Shown here piece after piece: positions 52,907 through 61,388 of a stretch of 64,000 nt of DNA. A program made the position numbers and the translations under genes. Under the pieces are notes generated by a model. That model did not search any database, had not been told where the DNA came from, and saw only the letters and a list, made by a program, of their open reading frames with translations. Positions within the stretch are counted from its first letter, which is position 1, and the number at the start of each line of letters is the position of its first letter. The DNA is from JBALVT01 sp965262875 (GTDB lineage Bacteria; Pseudomonadota; Gammaproteobacteria; Pseudomonadales; Halieaceae), in NCBI GenBank assembly GCA_965262875.1, contig OZ253569.1:2852001-2916000 (forward strand). The letters are read 5' to 3'.

Positions 52907-53112
52907 GAGGATTTTTTAATACCTTGCGAAAAATATTCCTTATATTTCAATGGATTGAACGTTTATGGATAGGCACTAGTTAGGCGGGCACTTAAATATC
53001 TGCTTCGGCCGCGGGCATAAATAGTGGGGCAGAGCGACAAAATTGCCTATATCAATTTCTTATTGGCGGCCCCTATGATAAAAAAGAGCTATCGCTACCC
53101 GAAAAGGCAGTT

Positions 53113-54156
53113 ATGTCCACACTCGAAATCTCTGATCGAGCACAAATTCTGCTCAAGACCTTGGTCGAGCGGCATATTCGCGACGGTCAGCCTGTGGGTT
53201 CTCGCACTTTGCTAGAGGAGGCGGGCTTGCCTGTCAGCGCGGCCACCATCCGCAATGTGATGTCCGATCTGGAAGATAAGGGCTATTTGATCTCACCGCA
53301 TACCTCGGCGGGAAGAATTCCCACCGCCATGGGTTATCGTTTGTTTGTAGACAGCTTGCTGCAAACACGGCCCCTGGAAGCCGAAGCCATTTCCATTTTG
53401 CGCAATGAGCTTAATCCGGATAAATCCTCTTCCGAGCTGGTGCAGTCCGCCTCTTCTTTGTTGTCCAGCATTACTGCTCAGGCGGGGGTGGTGACTGTCC
53501 CTCGTCAGGAAGCCCATCAATTGCGGCAGGTGGAGTTTTTACCCTTGTCGGGTGATCGGGTGCTGGTGATCCTGGTGGTGAATGAGCGCGAAGTGCAAAA
53601 CCGCATTATTCATACAGCCCGCAAGTTTTCCGAATCTGAGCTCAAGCAAGCCGCCGCGATGGTCAATCAGCGCTTTGCCGGCCACCCGCTGCATCTGGTG
53701 CAGGAACAAATTCTGCGGGAAATGCGCGATGCCCGCTCGCAAATCGACAGTTATTTAGAGGCCTCTCTGGACTTGGCCAGTAAAGCACTGGGTCAGGAGA
53801 ATGACAAAACCGGCGAAGATGAATATCTGATGGCGGGCGAAGCGCGTTTGTTAGGCAGCACCAGCGAAGGGGAGATGGGCAAGTTGCGAGACCTGTTTGA
53901 TGCCTTCGAGCGCAAGAAAGATTTGCTACACCTGTTAGAGCGTTGCTCCCTGGCCGAGGGTATTCAGATATTCATCGGTGAAGAGGCAGGCTACGAGGTT
54001 TTCGGCGGCTACAGCGTCATCACAGCCCCCTATCACGACGGCGGCAACACCCTGGGTGTGTTGGGCGTTATTGGTCCCACTAGAATGGCCTATGAGCAGG
54101 TCATTCCCATTGTGGATGTCACCGCAAAAATGTTGAGTGCGGCACTGTCTAAATAG
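53113..54156 (+). CDS. hrcA: Heat-shock repressor HrcA
   Basis: This 347-aa repressor has an N-terminal winged helix (LEISDRAQILLKTLVERHIR, PVSAATIRNVMSDLEDKGYL) followed by SPHTSAGRIPTAMGYRLFVD. HrcA represses heat-shock genes through CIRCE operators. I find no CIRCE (TTAGCACTC) in the promoter regions of hrcA, grpE or dnaK in this window, so its targets (usually groESL) are elsewhere. The upstream 136 bp after the IS insertion is the only non-IS promoter space. Confidence 0.95.
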   Translation: MSTLEISDRAQILLKTLVERHIRDGQPVGSRTLLEEAGLPVSAATIRNVMSDLEDKGYLISPHTSAGRIPTAMGYRLFVDSLLQTRPLEAEAISILRNELNPDKSSSELVQSASSLLSSITAQAGVVTVPRQEAHQLRQVEFLPLSGDRVLVILVVNEREVQNRIIHTARKFSESELKQAAAMVNQRFAGHPLHLVQEQILREMRDARSQIDSYLEASLDLASKALGQENDKTGEDEYLMAGEARLLGSTSEGEMGKLRDLFDAFERKKDLLHLLERCSLAEGIQIFIGEEAGYEVFGGYSVITAPYHDGGNTLGVLGVIGPTRMAYEQVIPIVDVTAKMLSAALSK

Positions 54157-54250
54157 CTCCAAAAAAGCGCCTTATATTCCCTCTAAAGGCCAGTATTGGC
54201 GGGCCTTGGCGACATTTCTTAAAAATAATTGATCGAGCCCATCTGCAAAC

Positions 54251-54279
54251 ATTGAAATGCTCCGCGTACACCCCCATAT
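54251..54279 (+). promoter_or_regulatory. Sigma-32-type promoter of grpE
   Basis: ATTGAAA (54251-54257) and CCCCATAT (54272-54279) are separated by 14 bp, close to the sigma-32 pattern CTTGAAA / CCCCATnT. It lies 35 bp upstream of the GTG of grpE. Confidence 0.65.
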
Positions 54280-54314
54280 GGTCTGCATCAGTGACTAAAT
54301 AGGGAGCACGAGAA

Positions 54315-54932
54315 GTGTCCGATAAAGACTCCAAACCGGCAGAACCTGAAGCTAATTCTGCCTCTGAGGCCGAGGATTCGGCGTTGGAAAATGCTGAGCA
54401 AGCGGCTAGTGAGGCCCCCGTTGAAGGTGAGCTTGTTGACGAAGCTGCCCTGGAAGTAGAGCCCTCATTGGAAGAGCTGGTCTCTACGCTGCAGGAAGAT
54501 GTGCTGGCGGCCCGAGATGCTGCACTTAGAGCTCAGGCAGATGCCCAGAATGTAAAACGCCGCTCAGAGCAGGACGTTGAAAAGGCTCGAAAATTTGCCC
54601 TCGAGCGTTTTTCAGGTGATTTATTGCCGGTAGTGGACAACCTGGAGCGCTCTCTAGAAGCCGCCTCGGGTGGTGATGATCTGTCCAAGTCGATCTCTGA
54701 TGGGGTGGAACTCACTCTCAAGAGCCTGATGGACCTTCTGGCAAAATACAATATTGAAGCGGTGGACCCAGAGGGCGAGCCCTTTGACCCACAGCTGCAT
54801 CAAGCCATGACCATGCTGGAAAACCCCGATATGGAGCCCAATACGGTGATGGGAGTGATGCAGAAAGGCTACACCCTCAATGGCAGGCTTTTGCGCCCCG
54901 CCATGGTGATGGTGAGCAAGGCACCGGGCTAA
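54315..54932 (+). CDS. grpE: Nucleotide exchange factor GrpE
   Basis: This 205-aa DnaK co-chaperone has an acidic variable N-terminus (about 1-60), the long dimerising helix (ARDAALRAQADAQNVKRRSE) and the C-terminal beta domain motif DPQLHQAMTM with GYTLNGRLLRPAMVMVSK. It releases ADP from DnaK. The start is GTG 54315 with GGAG at about 54302. It is followed by dnaK in the canonical order hrcA-grpE-dnaK-dnaJ. Confidence 0.96.
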   Translation: MSDKDSKPAEPEANSASEAEDSALENAEQAASEAPVEGELVDEAALEVEPSLEELVSTLQEDVLAARDAALRAQADAQNVKRRSEQDVEKARKFALERFSGDLLPVVDNLERSLEAASGGDDLSKSISDGVELTLKSLMDLLAKYNIEAVDPEGEPFDPQLHQAMTMLENPDMEPNTVMGVMQKGYTLNGRLLRPAMVMVSKAPG

Positions 54933-54946
54933 ATTTTGGTTCTCAG

Positions 54947-54979
54947 CCCCTTGAATTAGGCAACTGAGAGTCCCATATA
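54947..54979 (+). promoter_or_regulatory. Sigma-32-type promoter of dnaK
   Basis: CCCCTTGAA (54947-54955) and CCCATATA (54972-54979) are separated by 16 bp, within the spacing seen at sigma-32 promoters. It lies 83 bp upstream of the dnaK ATG and suggests dnaK can be heat-induced separately from grpE. Confidence 0.7.
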
Positions 54980-55061
54980 TTCATACATCAACAGAACATA
55001 AACAAAACAACGCTATTGAAAACGGGCGGCAAACACCGGCCAGAGAAACTGGAGATAAGTA

Positions 55062-57011
55062 ATGGGTAAGATAATTGGTATCGACCTTGGAACCACCAAC
55101 TCATGTGTATCTGTGTTGGACGGTGATAAGCCCCGTGTCATTGAAAATTCAGAGGGCGATCGCACGACGCCTTCAATCGTCGCCTACACCGAAGATGGTG
55201 AGGTTCTGGTAGGCCAGAGCGCCAAGCGCCAGGCTGTCACTAACCCCCACAACACCTTGTACGCCATAAAGCGTCTGGTGGGCCGTAAGTTTAAAGACGA
55301 CGTGGTTCAGAAAGACATCAGCATGGTGCCTTACAAGATTATCGAAGCCGATAATGGTGACGCCTGGGTTCAGGTAAAAGACGACAAGATGGCGCCTCCG
55401 CAGGTTTCTGCTGAAGTGCTGATGAAAATGAAGAGGACCGCCGAGGAGTTTTTGGGCGAGCCTGTTACCGAGGCGGTCATTACCGTTCCGGCTTACTTCA
55501 ATGACTCTCAGCGTCAGGCAACTAAAGACGCAGGCCGAATTGCCGGTCTGGAAGTAAAACGAATCATCAACGAGCCAACGGCTGCGGCACTGGCTTACGG
55601 TATGGACAAAGCCAAGGGCGATCACACCATTGCGGTGTATGACTTGGGTGGCGGTACCTTTGATATCTCCGTTATTGAAATTGCCGAAGTAGATGGGGAG
55701 CACCAGTTTGAAGTGCTGTCCACCAACGGTGACACCTTTTTAGGTGGTGAAGATTTCGACATGCGCCTTATCGAGTATTTGGCAGGGCAGTTTAAGAAAG
55801 AGAGCGGCATTGATCTGCACAATGACCCACTGGCACTGCAGCGCTTAAAAGAAGCCGCTGAGAAAGCCAAAATTGAGCTCTCTACTGCACAGCAAACTGA
55901 GGTGAACCTGCCTTATATTACTGCTGATGCCTCTGGACCCAGGCACCTGGTCGTGAAACTGACTCGCGCCAAGCTTGAGTCTTTGGTGGAAGAATTGGTA
56001 AATCAATCCATGGACCCTGTGAAGCAGGCTCTGAAAGATGCGGGCCTTAAGCCAAGCGAAGTCGACGACGTGATTATGGTCGGCGGCCAAACCCGTATGC
56101 CTATGGTGCAAAAGGTTGTGGCTGACTACTTTGGCCAGGAGCCTCGCAAGGATGTAAACCCCGACGAAGCTGTGGCCATGGGCGCTGCTATTCAAGGCGC
56201 AGTATTGTCCGGTGATGTAACAGACGTATTGTTGTTGGATGTAACGCCTCTGACGCTGGGTATTGAAACTATGGGCGGTGTTGCAACCGCGCTGATCGAG
56301 AAGAACACTACGATACCTACCAAGAAATCGCAGATATTCTCAACCGCGGATGACAATCAGTCGGCTGTGACTATCCACGTTGTTCAGGGTGAGCGTAAGC
56401 AAGCCGGGCAGAATAAGTCTCTGGGTCGATTTGACCTCACCGATTTGCCACCTGCACAGCGCGGTATGCCACAAATTGATGTGACATTTGACTTGGATGC
56501 CAACGGTATTCTGCATGTGTCAGCTCAGGACAAAGCGACCGGTAAAGAGCAGTCGATTCGCATCACCGCTTCCGGTGGTTTAAGTGACAAAGAGATCGAT
56601 GCAATGGTTGCTGATGCCGAGGCAAACGCCGACGCTGATGCCAAGTTTGAAGAGCTGATCACAGCGCGCAATACCTGCGAAGGCCTGGTTAACGCTTCCA
56701 AGAAGACCATTGAAGAAGCCGGTGAACACGCCAGCGACGAAGAAAAAGCGGCGATTGAAGCAGCTGTGACCGAAGCCGAAGAAGCACTCAAAGGCGACGA
56801 CAAAGAAGCAATCGACGCAGCGGCCACCAAACTGACCGAAGCAACCAGCCCAGTGGCCCAGAAAATGTACGCGGCGCAGGCAGCGGAAGCTGAAGCGGCA
56901 CAAGCTGCCGAGGGTGGCGGTGAACAAGCCGCTGGCGATACTGGTCCAGACGATGCAGTAGATGCAGAGTTTGAAGAAGTGAAGGAAGACCAGAAGGACG
57001 ACCAGAAGTAA
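55062..57011 (+). CDS. dnaK: Chaperone DnaK (Hsp70)
   Basis: This 649-aa Hsp70 has the N-terminal GIDLGTTNSCV phosphate loop, the AVYDLGGGTFDISVIEI block and DVTPLTLGIETMGG at the start of the substrate domain. The helical lid is Ala/Glu-rich and the end, EVKEDQKDDQK, is of the usual EEVD-like acidic type. It binds unfolded proteins together with DnaJ and GrpE. A good sigma-32 promoter lies upstream. Three hairpins in the 140 bp after it may limit read-through to dnaJ. Confidence 0.98.
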   Translation: MGKIIGIDLGTTNSCVSVLDGDKPRVIENSEGDRTTPSIVAYTEDGEVLVGQSAKRQAVTNPHNTLYAIKRLVGRKFKDDVVQKDISMVPYKIIEADNGDAWVQVKDDKMAPPQVSAEVLMKMKRTAEEFLGEPVTEAVITVPAYFNDSQRQATKDAGRIAGLEVKRIINEPTAAALAYGMDKAKGDHTIAVYDLGGGTFDISVIEIAEVDGEHQFEVLSTNGDTFLGGEDFDMRLIEYLAGQFKKESGIDLHNDPLALQRLKEAAEKAKIELSTAQQTEVNLPYITADASGPRHLVVKLTRAKLESLVEELVNQSMDPVKQALKDAGLKPSEVDDVIMVGGQTRMPMVQKVVADYFGQEPRKDVNPDEAVAMGAAIQGAVLSGDVTDVLLLDVTPLTLGIETMGGVATALIEKNTTIPTKKSQIFSTADDNQSAVTIHVVQGERKQAGQNKSLGRFDLTDLPPAQRGMPQIDVTFDLDANGILHVSAQDKATGKEQSIRITASGGLSDKEIDAMVADAEANADADAKFEELITARNTCEGLVNASKKTIEEAGEHASDEEKAAIEAAVTEAEEALKGDDKEAIDAAATKLTEATSPVAQKMYAAQAAEAEAAQAAEGGGEQAAGDTGPDDAVDAEFEEVKEDQKDDQK

Positions 57012-57028
57012 GTAAGCGACTGTTGAAA

Positions 57029-57110
57029 GACGGCTGAAAGACTAAGCCGTCCGGGAAAGGTCTAGGCCTTTCCCACACATTAAATCACTGCGCGGGCTTT
57101 ATGGCCCGCG
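57029..57110 (+). terminator. Three tandem hairpins between dnaK and dnaJ
   Basis: The stems are GACGGCT/AGCCGTC (57029-57051), GGGAAAGG/CCTTTCCC (57053-57074) and CGCGGGC/GCCCGCG (57091-57110). None is followed by a T run, so they are more likely partial attenuators or mRNA-stability elements between the two cistrons than full terminators. Confidence 0.4.
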
Positions 57111-57151
57111 TAGTCACATCAGAAATAGCGGATAAAAAGCACAAGTAGGCT

Positions 57152-58282
57152 ATGGAAAAACGAGATTTTTACGAAGTACTCGGGGTCGATAAAGGCACTG
57201 ACAAAAAGGATATCAAGAAGGCCTATCGTCGGGTGGCGATGAAATATCACCCCGATAGAAATTCTGATGATCCCAATGCCGACGACAAGTTCAAGGAGGC
57301 CACCGGAGCTTACGATGTCCTGATGGACGAAGAAAAGCGCGAAGCCTACAACCGTTTCGGCCACGCCGGAGTGGACGCCAGTATGGGCGGCGGTGGCGGT
57401 GGTGGAAGCTTTAGCGACGTATTCGGCGATGTGTTTGGTGACATATTTGGTGGCGGCGGAGGCGGCGGCCGAGGTCGCGGTGGCCCGCAGCGCGGTTCCG
57501 ATTTGCGCTACACCCTGGATATCTCTTTGGAGGATGCCGTTAAAGGCGCCACGGTTGAGATTCGTGTTCCCGCTCTGGCAGCCTGCGATACCTGCGACGG
57601 TTCAGGTGCCAAGAAGGGCAGTTCTCCCGTCACTTGTAACACTTGTGGTGGTGCTGGCCAGGTTCGAATGCAGCAGGGCTTTTTCCAGGTTCAACAGACC
57701 TGTCCTACCTGCCGCGGTAAAGGCAAGAGTATTTCCGATCCCTGCCGCAGCTGTCATGGCCAGGGCCGTGTAGAGCGCACCAAAACTTTGTCGGTGAAAG
57801 TACCTCCAGGTGTTGATACCGGCGACCGCATTCGTTTGTCGGATGAAGGTGAAGCTGGACCCGACGGTGGACCAACCGGTGACTTGTTTGTGCAGATGTC
57901 GGTGCAATCTCACGCGATATTTGAGCGCGATGGCAAGAATCTGTATTGCGAGGTTCCCATTACCTTTGCCGATGCAGCACTGGGCGGCGAGTTGGAAGTG
58001 CCAACACTCGACGGCCGCGTCAAACTGAAGATTCCCTCCGAGACGCAAACTGGCAAGTTGTTCCGGTTACGCGGTAAAGGCGTTAAGCCCGTTCGCGGTG
58101 GCAGTGTAGGCGACTTACTGTGCCGCGCTGTGGTGGAGACACCTGTGCAGCTGAACAAGCGTCAAAAAGCATTACTGCAGGAACTGCAAGAGAGTCTGGG
58201 GGAGGGTGGTAAGTCCCAATCTCCCAGACAAGCCAGCTGGTTTGAAGGCGTGAAGAGCTTCTTCGACGACATGAAAATATGA
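57152..58282 (+). CDS. dnaJ: Chaperone DnaJ (Hsp40)
   Basis: This 376-aa type I DnaJ has a J domain with HPD at 33-35, a Gly-rich stretch (about 75-115) and four CxxCxGxG zinc motifs (CDTCDGSG, CNTCGGAG, CPTCRGKG, CRSCHGQG), followed by the C-terminal substrate domain. It stimulates DnaK ATPase. Its stop overlaps the dapB start (ATGA), so dapB is translationally coupled to the chaperone operon. Confidence 0.97.
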   Translation: MEKRDFYEVLGVDKGTDKKDIKKAYRRVAMKYHPDRNSDDPNADDKFKEATGAYDVLMDEEKREAYNRFGHAGVDASMGGGGGGGSFSDVFGDVFGDIFGGGGGGGRGRGGPQRGSDLRYTLDISLEDAVKGATVEIRVPALAACDTCDGSGAKKGSSPVTCNTCGGAGQVRMQQGFFQVQQTCPTCRGKGKSISDPCRSCHGQGRVERTKTLSVKVPPGVDTGDRIRLSDEGEAGPDGGPTGDLFVQMSVQSHAIFERDGKNLYCEVPITFADAALGGELEVPTLDGRVKLKIPSETQTGKLFRLRGKGVKPVRGGSVGDLLCRAVVETPVQLNKRQKALLQELQESLGEGGKSQSPRQASWFEGVKSFFDDMKI

Positions 58283-59088
58283 CGATCAAAATAGGTATTA
58301 CCGGCGCAGCCGGACGTATGGGTCGGACCCTGATTGAAGCGATTGATCAATCGAGCTACGACATCACCCTGGCTGCAGCCCTGGAGCAACCCGAAAGTTC
58401 GCTGGTGGGTACTGATGCGGGTGAGTTGGCGGGTTTGGGCAAGAACGGCGTTGTCGTTGTGGGAGCCCTGTCAGAAGTCATTGACCAGATTGATGTTCTT
58501 ATCGACTTCACGGTTCCAGCAGCAACAGTCGCCAATGCAAAGCAGTGCGCGCAGCACGGCAAGAGCATGGTGATTGGTACTACCGGCTTCAGTATTGAAC
58601 AACAAACAGAACTGGATGCGGCTATAGCCAGCATTGCAGTGTGCAGGGCAACCAACTTCAGCACCGGGGTTAACTTGTGCTTCCAGCTGTTGGACATGGC
58701 CGCCCGGGTGTTGGGTGACGATGTAGATGTAGAAGTTTACGAAGCGCATCACCGCCATAAAGTGGATGCTCCGTCGGGCACGGCTTTGAGCATGGGTGGC
58801 GTAGTCGCTAATGCGCTGGGCCGAGATCTTGCAGAAGTCGCCGTTTACGGGCGAGAGGGGCAAACCGGTGCCAGAGATCGCGAAACAATTGGTTTTGCCT
58901 CGCTTCGGGGCGGCGATATTGTGGGCGATCACACCGTCACATTTGCCGCCGAGGGTGAGCGGGTTGAGATAACACACAAATCCTCTAGCCGAATGTCTTT
59001 TGCCCGAGGTGCAGTTCGTGCGGCCCATTGGCTGTCGGCAACCAAGCCCGGCCTTTACGACATGCAGGATGTCCTCGGACTCAAATAA
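58279..59088 (+). CDS. dapB: 4-hydroxy-tetrahydrodipicolinate reductase DapB
   Basis: This 269-aa enzyme of lysine and diaminopimelate synthesis has the NAD(P)-binding GITGAAGRMGR motif at the N-terminus and the catalytic EAHHRHKVDAPSGTA block. It reduces the product of DapA to tetrahydrodipicolinate. Location after dnaJ with a 4-nt overlap is common in gammaproteobacteria. In many of them carA follows; here a thioredoxin-TPR gene follows instead. Confidence 0.96.
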   Translation: MTIKIGITGAAGRMGRTLIEAIDQSSYDITLAAALEQPESSLVGTDAGELAGLGKNGVVVVGALSEVIDQIDVLIDFTVPAATVANAKQCAQHGKSMVIGTTGFSIEQQTELDAAIASIAVCRATNFSTGVNLCFQLLDMAARVLGDDVDVEVYEAHHRHKVDAPSGTALSMGGVVANALGRDLAEVAVYGREGQTGARDRETIGFASLRGGDIVGDHTVTFAAEGERVEITHKSSSRMSFARGAVRAAHWLSATKPGLYDMQDVLGLK

Positions 59089-59094
59089 TTCGCT

Positions 59095-59961
59095 ATGGAG
59101 AGCCCAGTGAACGACATTATTGTAAATATCGACGAGACCAACGCCGCACAGCTTCTTATTGAAGAGTCCAACAATCGCCCTGTAGTGGTCGATTTTTGGG
59201 CCGATTGGTGCGAGCCCTGCAAAGTGTTAATGCCCTTGCTGGAAAAAATCGCCAATGAGTACGCCGGTGCCTTCCTGCTAGCCAAGGTTAATGCCGACGA
59301 GCAGCAGGCCATCACACAACAGTTTGGCGTACGCAGCTTACCTACCGTGATGGTGATTCAGAACGGCCAGCCCGTAGACGGTTTTACCGGCGCTCAGTCG
59401 GAAGCCGAAGTGCACGCAATGCTGGAAAAGTACCTGCCCAAACCTTGGGACGCATTGCTGATGCAAGCCCAGGAGTTTTTGCAGGCCGAAGATTTTACCG
59501 CGGCGCTGGTGCCACTGCGCCAGGCCTGGGATGAGTCGGGTAATCAATACGAGATCACCGTGACTTATGTGCATGCGCTGATAGAATCCCTGCGGCTGGA
59601 TGAGGCCGAGAAAATACTGGCCGATATCCGCCTGGCAGATCGCGATGCGGCCTATGAGCAGCTGATCGCTCAGCTTGAGATCAAGCGGGAAGCGGCTAAG
59701 TCTCCGGAAATCGAAGCCTTGGAAGCTAAGTTGGCGGATGATCCCGACAATCTGGATGTGCGCCATCAATTGGCCGTGCAATACACCAATTCAGGCCTGT
59801 TCAAAGAGGCGATGGAGCATTTGCTCGGCGTCCTGCAAAAAGACCTTAATCACGCCGATGGCGCCACTAAAAAGGCCCTGCTCGACACCATTGTCAGCCT
59901 CGGCAAAGGTGATCCACTGGCAGTAGAGTTCCAGCGCAAACTCTATAGCCTGCTGCACTAG
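59095..59961 (+). CDS. cnoX: Thioredoxin-TPR protein CnoX (YbbN)
   Basis: This 288-aa protein has an N-terminal thioredoxin domain with DFWADWCEPCK (C39, C42) and a cis-Pro region SLPTVMV, followed by TPR-like helices (about 115-285, AALVPLRQAWDESGNQYEIT). CnoX combines redox and holdase activity and hands clients to DnaK or GroEL. Keeping both active-site cysteines is a difference from E. coli CnoX, which lost one. It begins 6 nt after dapB, so it probably belongs to the chaperone operon. Confidence 0.88.
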   Translation: MESPVNDIIVNIDETNAAQLLIEESNNRPVVVDFWADWCEPCKVLMPLLEKIANEYAGAFLLAKVNADEQQAITQQFGVRSLPTVMVIQNGQPVDGFTGAQSEAEVHAMLEKYLPKPWDALLMQAQEFLQAEDFTAALVPLRQAWDESGNQYEITVTYVHALIESLRLDEAEKILADIRLADRDAAYEQLIAQLEIKREAAKSPEIEALEAKLADDPDNLDVRHQLAVQYTNSGLFKEAMEHLLGVLQKDLNHADGATKKALLDTIVSLGKGDPLAVEFQRKLYSLLH

Positions 59962-60187
59962 TATCACCGGTCTGATTTAGCCCCGGTCGCCTGCATTTTG
60001 CACTGGGTTTACCGGCTATTGTGTTGATATGTGTGGTCGGTTTTATTGGGCGCCGGGGTCAATAAATCTGTTCGAAATATCCTTGTCTTGTGCACCCCTA
60101 ATCGCTAAGGTACATCCCGAATTAACAAAAGAACATACTCGAAAGTCAAATTTACGTTTTCACTGTAAATGTTAAGGAGGTATTACC
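59962..60187. other. Intergenic region upstream of the acyl-CoA dehydrogenase operon
   Basis: 226 bp without a supported gene. It must hold the promoter of the downstream operon, but I do not see a clear -10/-35 pair. Only the AAGGAGG ribosome binding site at 60174-60180 stands out. Confidence 0.5.
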
Positions 60188-61363
60188 TTGGATATTCAAT
60201 TTTCCCCCGAAGATATCGCGTTCCGCGATGAGGTGCGTAGTTTTTTCGCCGAGGCCTATGATGAAGATCTACAGGCTCGTATGGCGGCTAAAGAAAGCTA
60301 TAAGTCATCTATTGTCGATTGGCAAAAGAGACTCAACGCCAAGGGTTGGATAGCGCCCGGCTGGCCTGTTGAGCACGGTGGAACCGGTTGGAACTCCACA
60401 CAAAAGTTTATCTATGAAACGGAGCGAGCAGCGGCCGGAATCCGAGACGTGGTTCCCTTTGGTTTGACCATGGTGGCGCCTGTCATTATTGGCTTTGGTA
60501 ACGAAGAACAGCAGCAGCGATTTTTGCCGAGTATTTTAAATTCAGACGATTGGTGGTGTCAGGGTTACTCCGAGACAGGGTCGGGTTCTGATTTGGCCTC
60601 ACTTAAAACCAAAGCGGAATTGGATGGCGATGACTACATCGTCAATGGCGCTAAAATCTGGACGACCTACGCCCAGTTTGCCGATTGGATTTTTTGCCTG
60701 GTTCGAACCAACTCAGACGGCAAAAAGCAGCAGGGTATTACCTTCCTGCTGATCGATATGAAGTCAGAAGGGATAAAAGTGAATCCCATAGTGACTATCG
60801 ATGGCAATCACAGCCTCAACGAAGTTGAATTCAACAACGTTCGAGTGCCAGTGGCCAATCGAATCGGTGAGGAAGACAACGGTTGGACCTACGCAAAAGC
60901 CTTGTTGGCTCATGAGCGCACCGGTATTGCAGGTGTTGCGGACTCCCAGCGCCACGCCAAAGAAGTTCGCGAGCTGGCTTCCCGTGAAGTGAACGGTGGC
61001 AAAAGGCTGTTGGACGATCCTGTTTTCCAAAAGCGGCTGTCTGATCTCGACATCGAGTTAATGGCACTGGAATACACCGAGCTGCGCGTGTTGGCCTCGA
61101 TTGCAGCCGGCGGCGCACCTGGTGCTGAGTCATCTCTTTTGAAAATAAAAGGCACTGAAATGCAGCAAGCCGTTCAGCAATTGGGTATGGACGTTGCAGC
61201 GCATTATCAGGGTGTGACGGGGGATCTTGACGCAGAGACTCTGGGCAACGATTTTGGAAATGCAGCGCGACACTCCTATATGTACGGACGAGCGGCCACA
61301 ATTTACGGTGGCTCCAACGAAGTGCAGAAAAATATTATCGCCAAAGCCGTTTTGGGCCTGTGA
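60188..61363 (+). CDS. Acyl-CoA dehydrogenase
   Basis: This 391-aa FAD enzyme starts at TTG 60188, with a strong AAGGAGG 7 nt upstream. The middle has the GYSETGSGSDLASLKTKAEL block and the C-terminus has the IYGGSNEVQKNIIAKAVLGL region of acyl-CoA dehydrogenases, with the Glu of SNEVQ as candidate catalytic or nearby base. It oxidises acyl-CoA at the alpha-beta carbons. It is followed by a second, shorter member 25 nt later, a pattern typical of two-subunit (alpha2beta2) acyl-CoA dehydrogenases. Its substrate is unknown; fatty acyl or steroid side-chain substrates are possible. Confidence 0.9.
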   Translation: MDIQFSPEDIAFRDEVRSFFAEAYDEDLQARMAAKESYKSSIVDWQKRLNAKGWIAPGWPVEHGGTGWNSTQKFIYETERAAAGIRDVVPFGLTMVAPVIIGFGNEEQQQRFLPSILNSDDWWCQGYSETGSGSDLASLKTKAELDGDDYIVNGAKIWTTYAQFADWIFCLVRTNSDGKKQQGITFLLIDMKSEGIKVNPIVTIDGNHSLNEVEFNNVRVPVANRIGEEDNGWTYAKALLAHERTGIAGVADSQRHAKEVRELASREVNGGKRLLDDPVFQKRLSDLDIELMALEYTELRVLASIAAGGAPGAESSLLKIKGTEMQQAVQQLGMDVAAHYQGVTGDLDAETLGNDFGNAARHSYMYGRAATIYGGSNEVQKNIIAKAVLGL

Positions 61364-61388
61364 TCGCCAGTTATAGAGGACATTAAAA

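Larger units (their letters stand above)
50305..52976 (-). mobile_element. Decayed ISNCY-like element with nested ISL3
   Basis: Terminal inverted repeats GTGCCTATCCATAAA lie at 50305-50319 and, read inwards, at 52962-52976. They are flanked by a 6-bp direct repeat TAGTTA (50299-50304 and 52977-52982), so this is a transposition event between recN and hrcA. Its transposase is broken. An ISL3 element (50564-51884) sits inside with its own 8-bp duplication. Family name rests on the transposase pattern and is tentative. Confidence 0.85.

Noticed and set aside
53000..55061. CIRCE operator near hrcA, grpE or dnaK
   Set aside because: No TTAGCACTC/GAGTGCTAA inverted repeat was found in these gaps.
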